DNA of 44,413 nucleotides from an uncultured Bacilli bacterium (GCA_934700895.1 CAKUXV010000010.1:1-44413); one strand, 5' to 3'. Shown: positions 1 to 8,371, numbered from the stretch's first letter. The notes: a model not told the origin generated them from the letters alone. Numbers and translations are program-made.

Positions 1-2
1 CC

Positions 3-167
3 TCTCGGGTTGTGTATGTTTCTTGCGATTGTTCTACTTTGGCCCGCGACGTCAGCTATATCCAAAAGAGCTACCAAGTCGAATCGATTCAGCCTGTGGA
101 CATGTTCCCCCAGACGGTGCATGTTGAGACGGTGGTGTTGCTTAGTCGCAAAAATGGCGGAAAATAG
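3..167 (+). CDS. rlmD: 23S rRNA (uracil-5-)-methyltransferase, C-terminal end (partial)
   Basis: This is the last 54 codons of a gene that begins before the window. The reading contains VVYVSCDCSTLARD, then VDMFPQTVHVETVVLLSR and a short basic tail. This is the end of the TrmA/RlmD (RumA) family: the VSCD loop carries the catalytic cysteine and the HVE motif carries the general-base glutamate. The family methylates a uracil in 23S rRNA using S-adenosylmethionine. The 3' end of this gene is a known integration site for serine-recombinase elements in Firmicutes, and a serine recombinase follows within 400 bases. The codons after HVETVV may therefore have been supplied by the element. The family call is secure; RlmD versus a close paralogue cannot be decided from the tail alone. 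Confidence 0.85.
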   Translation, partial: SRVVYVSCDCSTLARDVSYIQKSYQVESIQPVDMFPQTVHVETVVLLSRKNGGK

Positions 168-189
168 CCAAAAATCGTGAAAATTTGAT

Positions 190-230
190 GGATTTCCTTC
201 TTTCTAAAAATGAGGGAAATCCTCTTTTTT
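190..230 (+). terminator. Rho-independent terminator after rlmD
   Basis: Stem GGATTTCC (190-197) pairs with GGAAATCC (215-222) and is followed by TCTTTTTT. It lies 23 bases after the rlmD stop and would end that transcript. Confidence 0.75.
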
Positions 231-388
231 GTCGCAAAAACGCCCAGAATTGCGGTAAAGCGGTAAAAATAAGGCCTTTACTCGTATGGGGAAACAGGTC
301 GACGTTCAAAATGCACGCCCATCCTATGATGGTTGTATACTGATATTGCAAACCAAACAAATATAGTTCTATTAAGGAGGACTTAACT

Positions 389-541
389 ATTAGCAAGGTT
401 GAAAGAAAGACAAAGGACATGCTCGATTACGCCACGCAGCTCCATTGGCTTTACATCCTTTACCAGGGAAAGGCTATCAACAGCGATGAGTTCATCAGGA
501 TCAAAAAGGCTCTGCTGGCGAAATTTGGCGCGCATGCATAA
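389..541 (+). CDS. Small SHOCT-like protein upstream of recombinase, apparent ATT start
   Basis: An open frame of 50 codons is preceded by a strong Shine-Dalgarno AAGGAGG at 374-380, eight bases before an ATT codon at 389. No ATG, GTG or TTG lies at the right distance. The next in-frame ATG (404) is too far from that site and would remove the first five residues. The protein is soluble and its C-terminal half (LYILYQGKAINSDEFIRIKK) resembles the short SHOCT-type helix pair found in small proteins next to serine recombinases. It ends 15 bases before the recombinase start, which has its own AAGGAGG, so the two are probably co-transcribed. Either ATT is used as a rare start or the original ATG has mutated. 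The function is unknown. Confidence 0.5.
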   Translation: MSKVERKTKDMLDYATQLHWLYILYQGKAINSDEFIRIKKALLAKFGAHA

Positions 542-556
542 AGGAGGACTTCGGAA

Positions 557-2382
557 ATGCTCGGAACAGTAACGCACATCAAAGCGAAAACCGTTGGGGT
601 GAATAGGAACTCCAACGAGGCAAGCAAGAAACTCAGGGTGGCGGCCTATTGCCGCGTCTCCACGGATTCCGAGGAGCAGATTTCGAGCTATGAATCGCAG
701 GTCAGATATTACAAGGAAAAAATCGAGGAAAGGGATGACTGGAAACTCGTGAAGATATTCGCGGACGAGGCCATATCCGGAACCAAAATCGACAAGAGGG
801 AGGATTTCCAAAGGATGATCAATTCGGCTTTGGATGGGGAAATCGACCTCATCATGACGAAATCCATCTCCCGATTTGCAAGAAACACCCTCGATACTCT
901 GAAATACGTGAGGATGCTAAAAGAGAAGAATGTCGCCATTTATTTCGAAGAGGAGAACATCAACACGCTCACGATGGATGGCGAATTGCTCCTGACGATC
1001 CTTTCCTCGGTCGCCCAACAGGAAGTCCACAACACCTCCGAGCACGTCAAAAAAGGGCTAAAGATGAAGATGCAAAGAGGGGAATTGATCGGCTTTCAGG
1101 GATGCCTCGGATACGATTACGACACGAAGTCCAAGGCTTTGACCGTAAACAAGGAAGAAGCTGAAACGGTTCGCTACATTTTTAGAAGATACATTGAAGG
1201 TGCCGGCGCGACCATCATCGCTAGAGAGCTCAAGGAGCTCGGGTACAAAACCAAGAACGGAAACCTCGAATGGAGGAGCAGTGGGGTGCTCGGAATCATC
1301 GAAAATGAGAAATACAAGGGGGACATCCTCTTGGGGAAGACGTTCACGGTTGATCCGATATCCAAAAGAAGGCTTGCGAATTTCGGCGAATCGGACCAAT
1401 TCTATTTGGAGAACCACCATGAGCCGATTGTCTCCAAGGAGGTCTTCAGGCAAGCGAACGAAATCAGGAAGAAAAAAGCCTGCCCAAGGCGCGGTGTGAA
1501 CCAGTACAACGATAAAACAAGGTAAAAGATAACCAGGGCCTATTCTTTTTCCAGCATGCTGCAATGCGGATATTGCGGAAGCACCCTCACAAAAAGGGTC
1601 AAGTACAATTCGAGATCGAACCCGCAAATGAGGACCTGGCAATGCGTGACGGCCACAAAAGCGGAAAAGAGAAGTGCAACCATTCGCTTGCGGTGGATGA
1701 GGATTTGCTAAAGAAGGCCTTCCTGGAATCGATAAACGCCTTGATTGGTCAAGACGATTCGCAGCAGATGAAGGAATTCCTTGAAACGGTGGAGAACGCC
1801 ATCCTATCAAGTTCCCCGGCAAAGAAAATCACGGATTTGGAAGCTAAGATTTCAAATCTTGAGAAGCAGAAGGACAGCATTGCCGAACTCAGGGTCAGCG
1901 GAATCGTCTCCAAAGAGGATTGCGAGAAGAAATACGCCACGATATCGAAGGAGATAGAGATGGTGAAAGGGGAGCTTGGCCGCTATCAGGACAGGAAGCG
2001 AGAGCAATCCGAGGTGAAGAGGAAGCTGAAGGATTTCAAGGAGACCATCCTCAAGCACAAGAGAATCGACGAGTTCCAGAGGGAGATACTCGAGACTACA
2101 GTCGACAAGATCATCGTCGGGGGCTTTGACTCCGACGGCAACCCAGACCCGCATAGATTGAACTTCATCTTCAAATGCGGCGTCAGCGAAGGGGACTACA
2201 TCGGAAAATTCGATGTGAACAACGCCGTCAAGCTCACGGAATTCGAATGCGAATACCCTCATTACATCTTTGAGAAGAATGAAAACGGCTCGAAAAGGAA
2301 GAGACTGGTCAAATCCGTTCATGTGGATGTGAGCCTGAACATGGAAGGAGAACGCAAAATCGATGCAATACAAAACGATTGA
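557..2382 (+). pseudogene. Large serine recombinase, broken by a stop and a frameshift
   Basis: The first 322 codons hold the resolvase catalytic domain (AAYCRVSTDSEEQ near residue 30 with the nucleophile serine; later KSISRFARNT) and the recombinase domain (around residues 180-300). An in-frame TAA at 1523-1525 ends this part. The same frame then reads on through a zinc ribbon (MLQCGYCGSTL) until about 1660. There, loss of one A in an A-run moves the frame to the one that carries the rest: KSGKEKCNHS, a coiled coil and a C-terminal beta part ending at 2382. Without the two lesions the product would be about 608 residues, normal for a large serine recombinase. Such enzymes integrate and excise elements at att sites. 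The gene lies 389 bases after the rlmD end, so it is the likely integrase of this element, now probably inactive. Arginine is mostly AGG/AGA here, unlike the ABC transporter genes later in the window, which suggests foreign origin. Confidence 0.85.
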
Positions 2383-2524
2383 TCTGTTCCTTTACCCTCT
2401 TTCGTCAGAGGTGTCCCAGCAAAGGATTACGGACGAGATCAACAAGATGGAGGAACGAGGCTGGGAATATGCTGAGTCGAAGATCGTAGATGACTGCAAC
2501 ATCATGCTGACGTTCAGAAGATGA
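2363..2524 (+). CDS. Small 53-residue protein after the recombinase
   Basis: ATG at 2363 lies inside the last codons of the recombinase reading, so the two overlap by 20 bases. The start is preceded by GGAGAACG some 15 bases upstream, a weak site, and coupling to the upstream gene is likely. The product begins MQYKTIDLFLYPLS, contains EINKMEERGWEY and ends in FRR. The GWE signature and length are reminiscent of the small DUF4177 family often carried on mobile elements, but this is only a resemblance. A terminator follows 12 bases after the stop. It probably belongs to the integration module; the function is unknown. Confidence 0.55.
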   Translation: MQYKTIDLFLYPLSSEVSQQRITDEINKMEERGWEYAESKIVDDCNIMLTFRR

Positions 2525-2536
2525 TGTTTAAGACAA

Positions 2537-2561
2537 GGAGGACGCGTTCCTCCTTTTTGCG
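2537..2561 (+). terminator. Terminator of the recombinase module
   Basis: AAGGAGG (2537-2543), a short loop, then CCTCC followed by a T-run (to 2560). It closes the recombinase operon. It is nearly the same as the terminator after abiEii (4170-4195). Confidence 0.75.
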
Positions 2562-2672
2562 ACAAACGCTCCTCGAAATTCAAATAAAGCATATTCGCAG
2601 GAGCGAATGCTCTAAACTGGCGGCATGGCTTTCTCAAAATCTAACGTTTTTTCAGAGAATGTGGACAAAACG

Positions 2673-2701
2673 TTGATAATTCATGATACATCGGTTACAC
2701 T
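2673..2701 (+). promoter_or_regulatory. Sigma-70-type promoter of the abiE operon
   Basis: -35 TTGATA (2673-2678), a 17-base spacer and -10 TACACT (2696-2701). The start codon of abiEi is 23 bases further, with AGGTGAT as the ribosome site. Confidence 0.55.
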
Positions 2702-2724
2702 AATAAATGAAATAGGTGATACGA

Positions 2725-3333
2725 ATGAATCAAAATTATGAAACGCTTGAAAGGATGATGGAAACTGGAGATGGAAGCGTATCCAGGAAAGACGCTATCG
2801 CGAATGGTGTGCCGCCGGCGGCCTTCGCAAGGTACGTCAGCTCCAATAATCTTGTAAGGATAAGGCGTGGCGTTTACGCGAAGGACAGAGCTGTCGACGA
2901 ACTCTTCCAGCTGCAGACAAGGTATCCGAGGATCGTGTATTCCGGCATGACCGCGCTTTATCTCCTTGGGCTGACCGACAGGATCCCGGATTCGATAGAA
3001 TTCACGATTCCGAAAGGATATAGGGTGCGAAAGGGCAGTGTCGGGGATGACGCCGTCTGCCACATCGAGAACAATGTCGATTTATTCGATTTGGGAAACG
3101 TTAGCGCTGAGACCATGTTTGGGAATAGCGTTACCTGCTTCTCCAAGGAGAAGATGGTCGTGGAGATGATAAGGAAAAGGGACGATTACGATTCGGAGCT
3201 GTTCCTAAAGGCGGTGAAGACGTTCCTGAAGGGAAAGGGCAAGGACGTGGAACTTCTCTTCAAGTGTGCGAGAATGAGAAAGATGGAAGAGAAGGTATAT
3301 CGGATTCTGGAGGCAATGGATTATGAGGATTAA
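2725..3333 (+). CDS. abiEi: AbiEi-type antitoxin / transcriptional regulator
   Basis: A 202-residue protein. The N-terminus (about residues 5-60) is a winged-helix: SRKDAIANGVPPAAFARYV followed by the wing RIRRGVYA. The middle (about 70-125) holds YSGMTALYLLGL and a beta-rich part, as in AbiEi antitoxins of type IV toxin-antitoxin systems. Known family members bind and repress their own promoter and counteract the AbiEii nucleotidyltransferase. ATG at 2725 was chosen over the GTG at 2716 because AGGTGAT sits just before it. The reading overlaps abiEii by 11 bases, so translation is coupled. Arginine codons are almost all AGG/AGA, as in the recombinase. It is cargo of the element and most likely acts in phage defence by abortive infection or in element maintenance. 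Confidence 0.8.
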   Translation: MNQNYETLERMMETGDGSVSRKDAIANGVPPAAFARYVSSNNLVRIRRGVYAKDRAVDELFQLQTRYPRIVYSGMTALYLLGLTDRIPDSIEFTIPKGYRVRKGSVGDDAVCHIENNVDLFDLGNVSAETMFGNSVTCFSKEKMVVEMIRKRDDYDSELFLKAVKTFLKGKGKDVELLFKCARMRKMEEKVYRILEAMDYED

Positions 3334-4156
3334 CAGGGATTCGCTCTCCGCGAGGGCGGGAAGCATCGCGAAGGAGAAAGGCGTCAGCGCGAACGTCGTC
3401 TACTCGAGGTATTTTTTCGATTGTTTCCTGAAGAGACTTTCACTGTCTCCCTATTCGGAGAGGTTCGTCCTCAAGGGCGGCCTTTTTCTGTCCTCCGTTC
3501 TCGGTATCGAGAATAGGGCCACGATGGACATCGACTTCATCGTCAGGAGGATCCGCATGGAGCGAGCCACAATCGTCAAAATCATGAAGAAAATCTGCGA
3601 AGAGGATGCAGATGACAACGTCTCTTTCCGATACATTGGCGATTCGGAAATCAAGAAGGATGACATCTATGGCGGCTTCAGCGTCTCCATCGAGGGAAGG
3701 CTCGAGAACATCAGGCAGCGATTTGATATTGATCTTGCCACGGCAGACATCGTATATCCCTCAGACCAGAGCTACGAATACAAATGCCTCGTCACGGGGG
3801 AGACGCTTCGTCTAAAGAGCTATTCCGTCGAGAGCGTCGTCGCCGAGAAGCTGCAGACGTTTCTGCTCAGAGGCGCTCTCAACAGCAGGTCGAAGGATTT
3901 GTATGATCTTTACGTTTTGGAGAAGGTTGTCGAGAAGAACGTTCCAGCCTTGAAAGAAGCCTTCAGGGAGACGTGCCGATGCCGGAAATTTGAAATCGAT
4001 AAGGAAAAGGCGCTGGGAACGCTTGAATCCGTTTCATCGAGCCCCATGCAGAGGAAACTGTGGGAATCCTATGCGAGGAAAGCGGGCTATGTCAAGGGAA
4101 TAGCCTTCGATGACGTCGCCGACTCCATCGGCCGATTGATTGAGATTGTTGTTTGA
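3323..4156 (+). CDS. abiEii: AbiEii-type nucleotidyltransferase toxin
   Basis: A 277-residue protein with the nucleotidyltransferase signature of the AbiEii/AbiGii family: FVLKGGLFLSSVLGI (about residues 48-62, the GG motif) followed by RATMDIDF (about 65-72, metal-binding aspartates). A later conserved lysine-rich segment reads SVVAEKLQTFLLRG with RSKDLYDLYVL (about 170-195). Family members such as MenT/AbiEii transfer nucleotides to tRNA or other targets and stop growth unless held back by AbiEi. All visible core motifs are present and the length is normal, so it is probably active. The start lies 11 bases inside abiEi. A terminator follows 14 bases after the stop. Confidence 0.85.
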   Translation: MRINRDSLSARAGSIAKEKGVSANVVYSRYFFDCFLKRLSLSPYSERFVLKGGLFLSSVLGIENRATMDIDFIVRRIRMERATIVKIMKKICEEDADDNVSFRYIGDSEIKKDDIYGGFSVSIEGRLENIRQRFDIDLATADIVYPSDQSYEYKCLVTGETLRLKSYSVESVVAEKLQTFLLRGALNSRSKDLYDLYVLEKVVEKNVPALKEAFRETCRCRKFEIDKEKALGTLESVSSSPMQRKLWESYARKAGYVKGIAFDDVADSIGRLIEIVV

Positions 4157-4169
4157 TTAGCTTTGAGAC

Positions 4170-4195
4170 AAGGAGGGTTCGTTCCTCCTTTTTTG
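4170..4195 (+). terminator. Terminator of the abiE operon
   Basis: AAGGAGG (4170-4176), loop, CCTCCTT (4184-4190) and a T-run. The stem and flanks are close to those of the recombinase terminator at 2537-2561. Confidence 0.75.
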
Positions 4196-4325
4196 AATGG
4201 CAAAAACAGGCTGTTGAATATCGATTTCTCTTTACCTTTTCGACAAAACGCACCTGCCGTGTGAGAAAATTTCCGATTTCGGACATTGTGTGGTAGAATA
4301 TTTTGGACAAAGAAACGGGGCTTGC

Positions 4326-4941
4326 ATGAAGAAGAAACTTTCATTGAAGAAATTCTTATCGCGAAGGCTTGCGGGGGGGGGTATTACTATTAAGTAATCT
4401 CTCTCTGGTTTCGATTGGCTTCTCGACCTGGAGCATAGGCGGTGTAACAACTGGCGAGGCGCAAATTAACGTTAGCGCCGCAGACTTAATAGAAGCGAAT
4501 ATTTTTAGTGACATAAAGTACGTTTCCTTTTCTTTAGGCAAAGAAGGAATCGTCGATGACGATATTTTTTCGAAAACGGGCTCATTGATTGTTTCGTTCA
4601 ATATCAACAATTTATATTGCCAGCAACTTTCCTATTTGAATTCAAACAACTATTTTAAACTGAGCGCGAGGCTCGGTTGCGCGGATGATAATTTTCTTTG
4701 CTTGGTCTCGGACGTTAAATGCAATGTCGATGGAAACTCTCTTTCCAAGGATGAAAGCTCCTCAAATCCAATTTCCTATTTAGTGAGCCTTCCATTAGAA
4801 AAAGATTCCAATGTAACAAAGGTTGAGCTTTCTTATTCCTTTTTAGAAAGCGCCCAAGTTGGAAATGCGCAAATTTCTATAAATGATTATTTTGGTAAAA
4901 CACCACGTCTCTCCTTTAAAGCGGAGGCCATTAAGCAATGA
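4326..4941 (+). CDS. Surface protein with G9 tract, currently out of frame (phase-variable candidate)
   Basis: ATG at 4326 opens a basic N-terminus (MKKKLSLKKFLSRRLAG) that runs into nine consecutive G at 4373-4381. With nine G the frame stops at 4395-4397 (TAA). With eight G it would read through VLLLSNLSLVSIGFSTWS, completing a signal or membrane segment, and continue to the stop at 4939-4941, giving about 204 residues. The mature part is beta-rich with no domain I recognise. The FSTWSIGG pattern after the hydrophobic stretch resembles TasA/camelysin-type exported proteins, and the next gene starts with a similar segment. The stop overlaps the next start (ATGA), so translation is coupled. 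I infer slipped-strand switching of the tract; a simple frameshift is the alternative. Confidence 0.6.
4373..4381 (+). repeat. Homopolymeric G9 tract in a coding region
   Basis: Nine G in a row, inside the signal-peptide coding region of the surface protein gene. Eight G would restore the reading frame to the 190-codon open frame that follows. It is the longest G-run I noticed in the window. Confidence 0.8.
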
Positions 4942-7757
4942 ACTTCCGCAATTTTTTTCGTAATGTACCTTTGCTTATTTCGGCTTTTGCCTCTCTCGTT
5001 GGAATTGCATTTGGCTCGTGGGTCATTGAGAGGAAAGAAATAGAGACTGAAATAGTTGTTCCTTCGACAAACAAAGGGCCTGTTTGCTATACCCTTTCAG
5101 ATAATCAGCAGTATGCCTCAATCGAAAAAGGAGTAGAAGTCGCGAATTCTAGAAGTTCTGAGACCGTAGTCGTTTCAGCTAATTCCACTATCAATTCAAA
5201 TTTGGTTATTGCCAACGGGACAACATTATTGCTCCCGTATAACGATTCACGAGGCGAAAAAGAATTCCTCAAGACCGGGAGCATATCCAAGAAATATCAA
5301 GTTGCATTGGTGGCTGATAAAACGATTACTATAGAAAACGGCGGTGTTTTAACAATTGGTGGCCAATTGGGAACGCGGGCAATCACAGGAGCGTATTCTG
5401 AATTGGTTTTGGGCGTTGATTCGAATGTTATTGTAAATGGTATTTGTAATGTTTATGGGAAAATAGTTGAGGATTGCCCTAATTATGGGTATGTCAATGA
5501 CAACGAAATCATCTATGATAATTCGAATGATTCAAAGCGATACGTTCAAGTCAATTCATCTGGAAGTGTTGTCACTGGCTTTGCTAGCTATGACATTAGC
5601 GGAAGTGGCTCTACCTTGAAGAACCAAATCAGTGCGAACATATGCCCTACGTATAATTTTGATTTTCCAAACCTGCAAACCTATGTCCGTTTTTTGAAAG
5701 GGGCGAAACTAGATGCATATGCCTATGTCAGCACGGCTTCTGGCGATAAGGATGTCCCAGCCGGACTGATTGGGTCTGACACATCGGAAAAACGCTTGTT
5801 TTATCTCACAAAAGGGGAAATCGACATCGAATACTGCGGACAAAAAAAGACTACAATTTATATTGATGGAGAAGTTAATGTCGGCTCATTGTATCTTGAT
5901 GCTTCCGTAGTCACGATTGACACCACGAAGATGTATTTGCCCTTCGGATCCTATTTGAAAATCTTTGTGGATGGCGTTTTCAATACGAATTCTAACGATA
6001 TTAAGTTTTTGCCTGGCTCTTATCTTGAAATATTGGATGGCGCCAGTTTCAATGTTTACGGAACGTCGCAACATGGCTCAAAAGTTATTTTTTACGATGA
6101 CACCAGTTTAACGTCCATTGGAATTAAGAATTATGGCAATACAAAGGCCACTTTTATTAACAATGGCAACTTGTCTTTGAACGAATATGCCGGCATCGCT
6201 GGGTATATTGCCACCGAGAAGCGTGACGGTTCCAGCAAAGTAGATTTGACCAAAGTCAATGATAAGTCGCTTCTGACTCTTTCCACGAAGGAAGGAATTC
6301 AAGGCGAAAAAACGATTCCAAGTCTTAGGTTTTACGGCGATTTTGTGAATACTGGGGATGTTTCAAACTCTTCACTAGGTTTTTTTGAAAACAGTCAAAT
6401 CTATAATTCTTATGTCGGCGGAAAAATATGGAATGGTAATTTTATCCAAGCTAAGAAAATCGAACTAATTGTAGATTCCATTGATTTCACCGATTTTTCT
6501 CATGAAGCGTTTATGTATTCTGTCTATTCTTCGTCCGATAGCACAGGATCAGATTCGGAAACATTGTTTGAAAATGTCATTAGTGAAAGAAACCAAACTA
6601 TAGTGGTTGAGAGAGATAAGCAGATAAAAGTTATAGATGATCTTTGCGATTCAATAAAAGTTGATGACTTGCAGTATGATTCGGGAACTTATGTTGCTTG
6701 CGACAGCGTTTCTAAAATCGAAATAACTCCTTCCCCAGCTTACTTGGTAAAATGTCGGCCGACTAATGCAACCTCTGGAGCTGGGACCGTTAGCAGAAGT
6801 ATTTCGTATGGGAAATCATCTTCTTCGTTTACCTTTAAGGCCTCTACTTCGGCTGGAGAAGGAATCGAAGCCGTAATTCCGAAAGGATGGTCTTTTAAGG
6901 TCTCTGATGGTTCTAGTTATCCACGAAATTCCTCTTCTAAGATTGATAAAACAACCTATTCCGCCGACCACTCCACTCAGACGTCGACAATCGCGACTAA
7001 ATCTAGAGGCCAAGCATGGAAAGACTCAGATATTTTTACTGCGGATGCCGATTATGACTTTGTTGTAGATAAGATTAATTGCTTAGACAAAGGTAGCAAG
7101 ATTTTGATGGCGGATGGCTCTTATAAAAATATTGAGGAACTGAACTATCAGGACGAAATACTTGTTTGGGATTTCTTCACTGGAGCCTACAAAGCTCAAA
7201 AAATTGCTATTTTGGTAGACCATGGTGAGGAACAATTTGATGTTCTCAATTTGAGCTTTTCCAACGGTTACACTTTACGAATAATTGGTGACCACGGATT
7301 GTTTGACTATGACTTGTATAAATTTGTATATATTGATGCCGAAAACTACAGCTATTATCTTGGACATCGATTCGCAGCATATGAGAATGGAAATGTCGGT
7401 GTGGTTGTCTTGAACGAGGCTTTTATTACTACCAAGATGACGCATGCCTATTCGATCACATCTGCGTATGATTACAACGCAATAGCCGATGGCTTGCTCA
7501 CATCTCCTCCACCTGGGGAATTCTACAACTGGATTTCGATGTCCGAGAAAATGCAATATGACGTGGAGCAGTTTAATGCCGATGTTGAGCAGTATGGTGT
7601 ATATGATTATTCGGTTTTCGAGCCTTACGGAATTTCCTATGAGACGTTTATGGCTTTCAACGGGCAATATTTGAAGATACCAGTGGAAAAAGGAATATTC
7701 TCCTTCGAATATATCATCAACCTATTCAACACGTACAAAGGCTGGCTTGAGGGGTAG
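4938..7757 (+). CDS. Large surface protein with beta-solenoid-like region and C-terminal Hint domain
   Basis: A 939-residue exported protein. Residues 10-33 are a signal or membrane segment (LLISAFASLVGIAFGSWVIE). Residues about 60-560 form many short beta-strand repeats of the solenoid type (for example TTLLLPY, GGVLTIGG, GSYLKIFVDGVF). From C715 the sequence is a Hint domain: CLDKGSKILMADGSYKNIEE as block A, IGDHGLFDY with D785-H786 as block B, and AYSITSAYDYNAIADGLLTS (about 835-854) as the last strands. The span of about 140 residues fits bacterial intein-like or hog-Hint modules, which cleave at the N-terminal Cys. The usual terminal His-Asn is replaced by TS, so full splicing is unlikely and N-terminal autocleavage is more likely. 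About 85 further residues follow. Translation is coupled to the preceding gene by ATGA. Its role is unknown; adhesin or polymorphic-toxin-like maturation are options. Confidence 0.7.
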   Translation: MNFRNFFRNVPLLISAFASLVGIAFGSWVIERKEIETEIVVPSTNKGPVCYTLSDNQQYASIEKGVEVANSRSSETVVVSANSTINSNLVIANGTTLLLPYNDSRGEKEFLKTGSISKKYQVALVADKTITIENGGVLTIGGQLGTRAITGAYSELVLGVDSNVIVNGICNVYGKIVEDCPNYGYVNDNEIIYDNSNDSKRYVQVNSSGSVVTGFASYDISGSGSTLKNQISANICPTYNFDFPNLQTYVRFLKGAKLDAYAYVSTASGDKDVPAGLIGSDTSEKRLFYLTKGEIDIEYCGQKKTTIYIDGEVNVGSLYLDASVVTIDTTKMYLPFGSYLKIFVDGVFNTNSNDIKFLPGSYLEILDGASFNVYGTSQHGSKVIFYDDTSLTSIGIKNYGNTKATFINNGNLSLNEYAGIAGYIATEKRDGSSKVDLTKVNDKSLLTLSTKEGIQGEKTIPSLRFYGDFVNTGDVSNSSLGFFENSQIYNSYVGGKIWNGNFIQAKKIELIVDSIDFTDFSHEAFMYSVYSSSDSTGSDSETLFENVISERNQTIVVERDKQIKVIDDLCDSIKVDDLQYDSGTYVACDSVSKIEITPSPAYLVKCRPTNATSGAGTVSRSISYGKSSSSFTFKASTSAGEGIEAVIPKGWSFKVSDGSSYPRNSSSKIDKTTYSADHSTQTSTIATKSRGQAWKDSDIFTADADYDFVVDKINCLDKGSKILMADGSYKNIEELNYQDEILVWDFFTGAYKAQKIAILVDHGEEQFDVLNLSFSNGYTLRIIGDHGLFDYDLYKFVYIDAENYSYYLGHRFAAYENGNVGVVVLNEAFITTKMTHAYSITSAYDYNAIADGLLTSPPPGEFYNWISMSEKMQYDVEQFNADVEQYGVYDYSVFEPYGISYETFMAFNGQYLKIPVEKGIFSFEYIINLFNTYKGWLEG

Positions 7758-7781
7758 CATCTATTTCCCAATACTACCTTG

Positions 7782-7926
7782 GTGTACAGTTTTCGCCGGT
7801 TGCACTGTCATGTTTGGAATGTGGTGGACCTGTTCCTTCCACACTGTGCCTCGTATTGGTAGACCTGTTCCTTGCGTCCAACCTATGCATGTCGAAACCG
7901 CTGTGGGACTAGCCTTAAGGAAATGA
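7782..7926 (+). repeat. Three tandem decayed copies of the rlmD 3' end (attachment-site cluster)
   Basis: Copy A (7782-7824) starts GTGTACAGTTTTC and has CATGTTTGGAATGTGGTG, matching the rlmD codons for VDMF..HVETVV with changes. Copy B (7824-7858) reads GTGGACCTGTTC then CCACACTGTG, that is VDLF-PHTV with a frame slip. Copy C (7859-7926) reads GTAGACCTGTTCC, then codes HVETAVGLALRK and a stop at 7924-7926. The intact end at 99-150 codes VDMFPQTVHVETVVLL. These look like the right end of the element and remnants of earlier integrations at the same site. The copies differ from the left end, so they are not one fresh duplication. Confidence 0.55.
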
Positions 7927-8371
7927 CGCCTGTTCAAAAGCGTCTTTCCTGCTATTTACATTTTTTTGCAAAATCTGATTTAGAAATATTGATTTGCAAT
8001 ACGAATGCAAGTGCGCATATTGGTGCGGGCTTTTGAGGCCATTGTAGAACTAAGGATGCACGGCAAAATGAATAATAGAGATCGAATATAGTCTATGAAG
8101 AACTGCTGAAATACGTAAGCGCTAGCAGTTCTTGCTATATTGAGAAGAAAATTAAAACTACGGAAACGTCCTAACTGTCAGCTGACGATTAAGATGTTTG
8201 GTTTTATTATTTAGTTGAAATTCGGCAGGATATAAAATGCCGAAAATAAAACAAAATCGTTCCTACGACGCTGAAATCGGTACAGCATGGATTCTTCTCT
8301 AAGAATGGTTTATCACTACACGTACCTCTTATATCAGTTAGAAGATCTTTGATGCTCAAGCTATTTGGGAT
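7927..8371. other. Long non-coding stretch with hairpins; possible RNA gene or decayed DNA
   Basis: No convincing open frame exists here. Two strong inverted repeats are visible: AAGAACTGCT (8098-8107) with AGCAGTTCTT (8124-8133), and TTCGGCA (8221-8227) with TGCCGAA (8238-8244). The stretch ends in a clear terminator at 8372-8401. I see no tRNA, SRP RNA or known riboswitch signature. It could be an uncharacterised RNA or decayed DNA between the element and the Fic remnant. Confidence 0.35.

Noticed and set aside
1500..1680. Programmed frameshift or stop read-through in the recombinase
   Set aside because: Two separate lesions of different kinds exist and no slippery site with a following structure is clear. 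Decay is more likely.
1058..1822. Minus-strand frame of 254 codons
   Set aside because: Antisense of the serine recombinase. The long frame results from the codon use of the real gene.
7927..8371. tRNA, SRP RNA or known riboswitch
   Set aside because: No cloverleaf, no SRP core, and no aptamer signature is visible.
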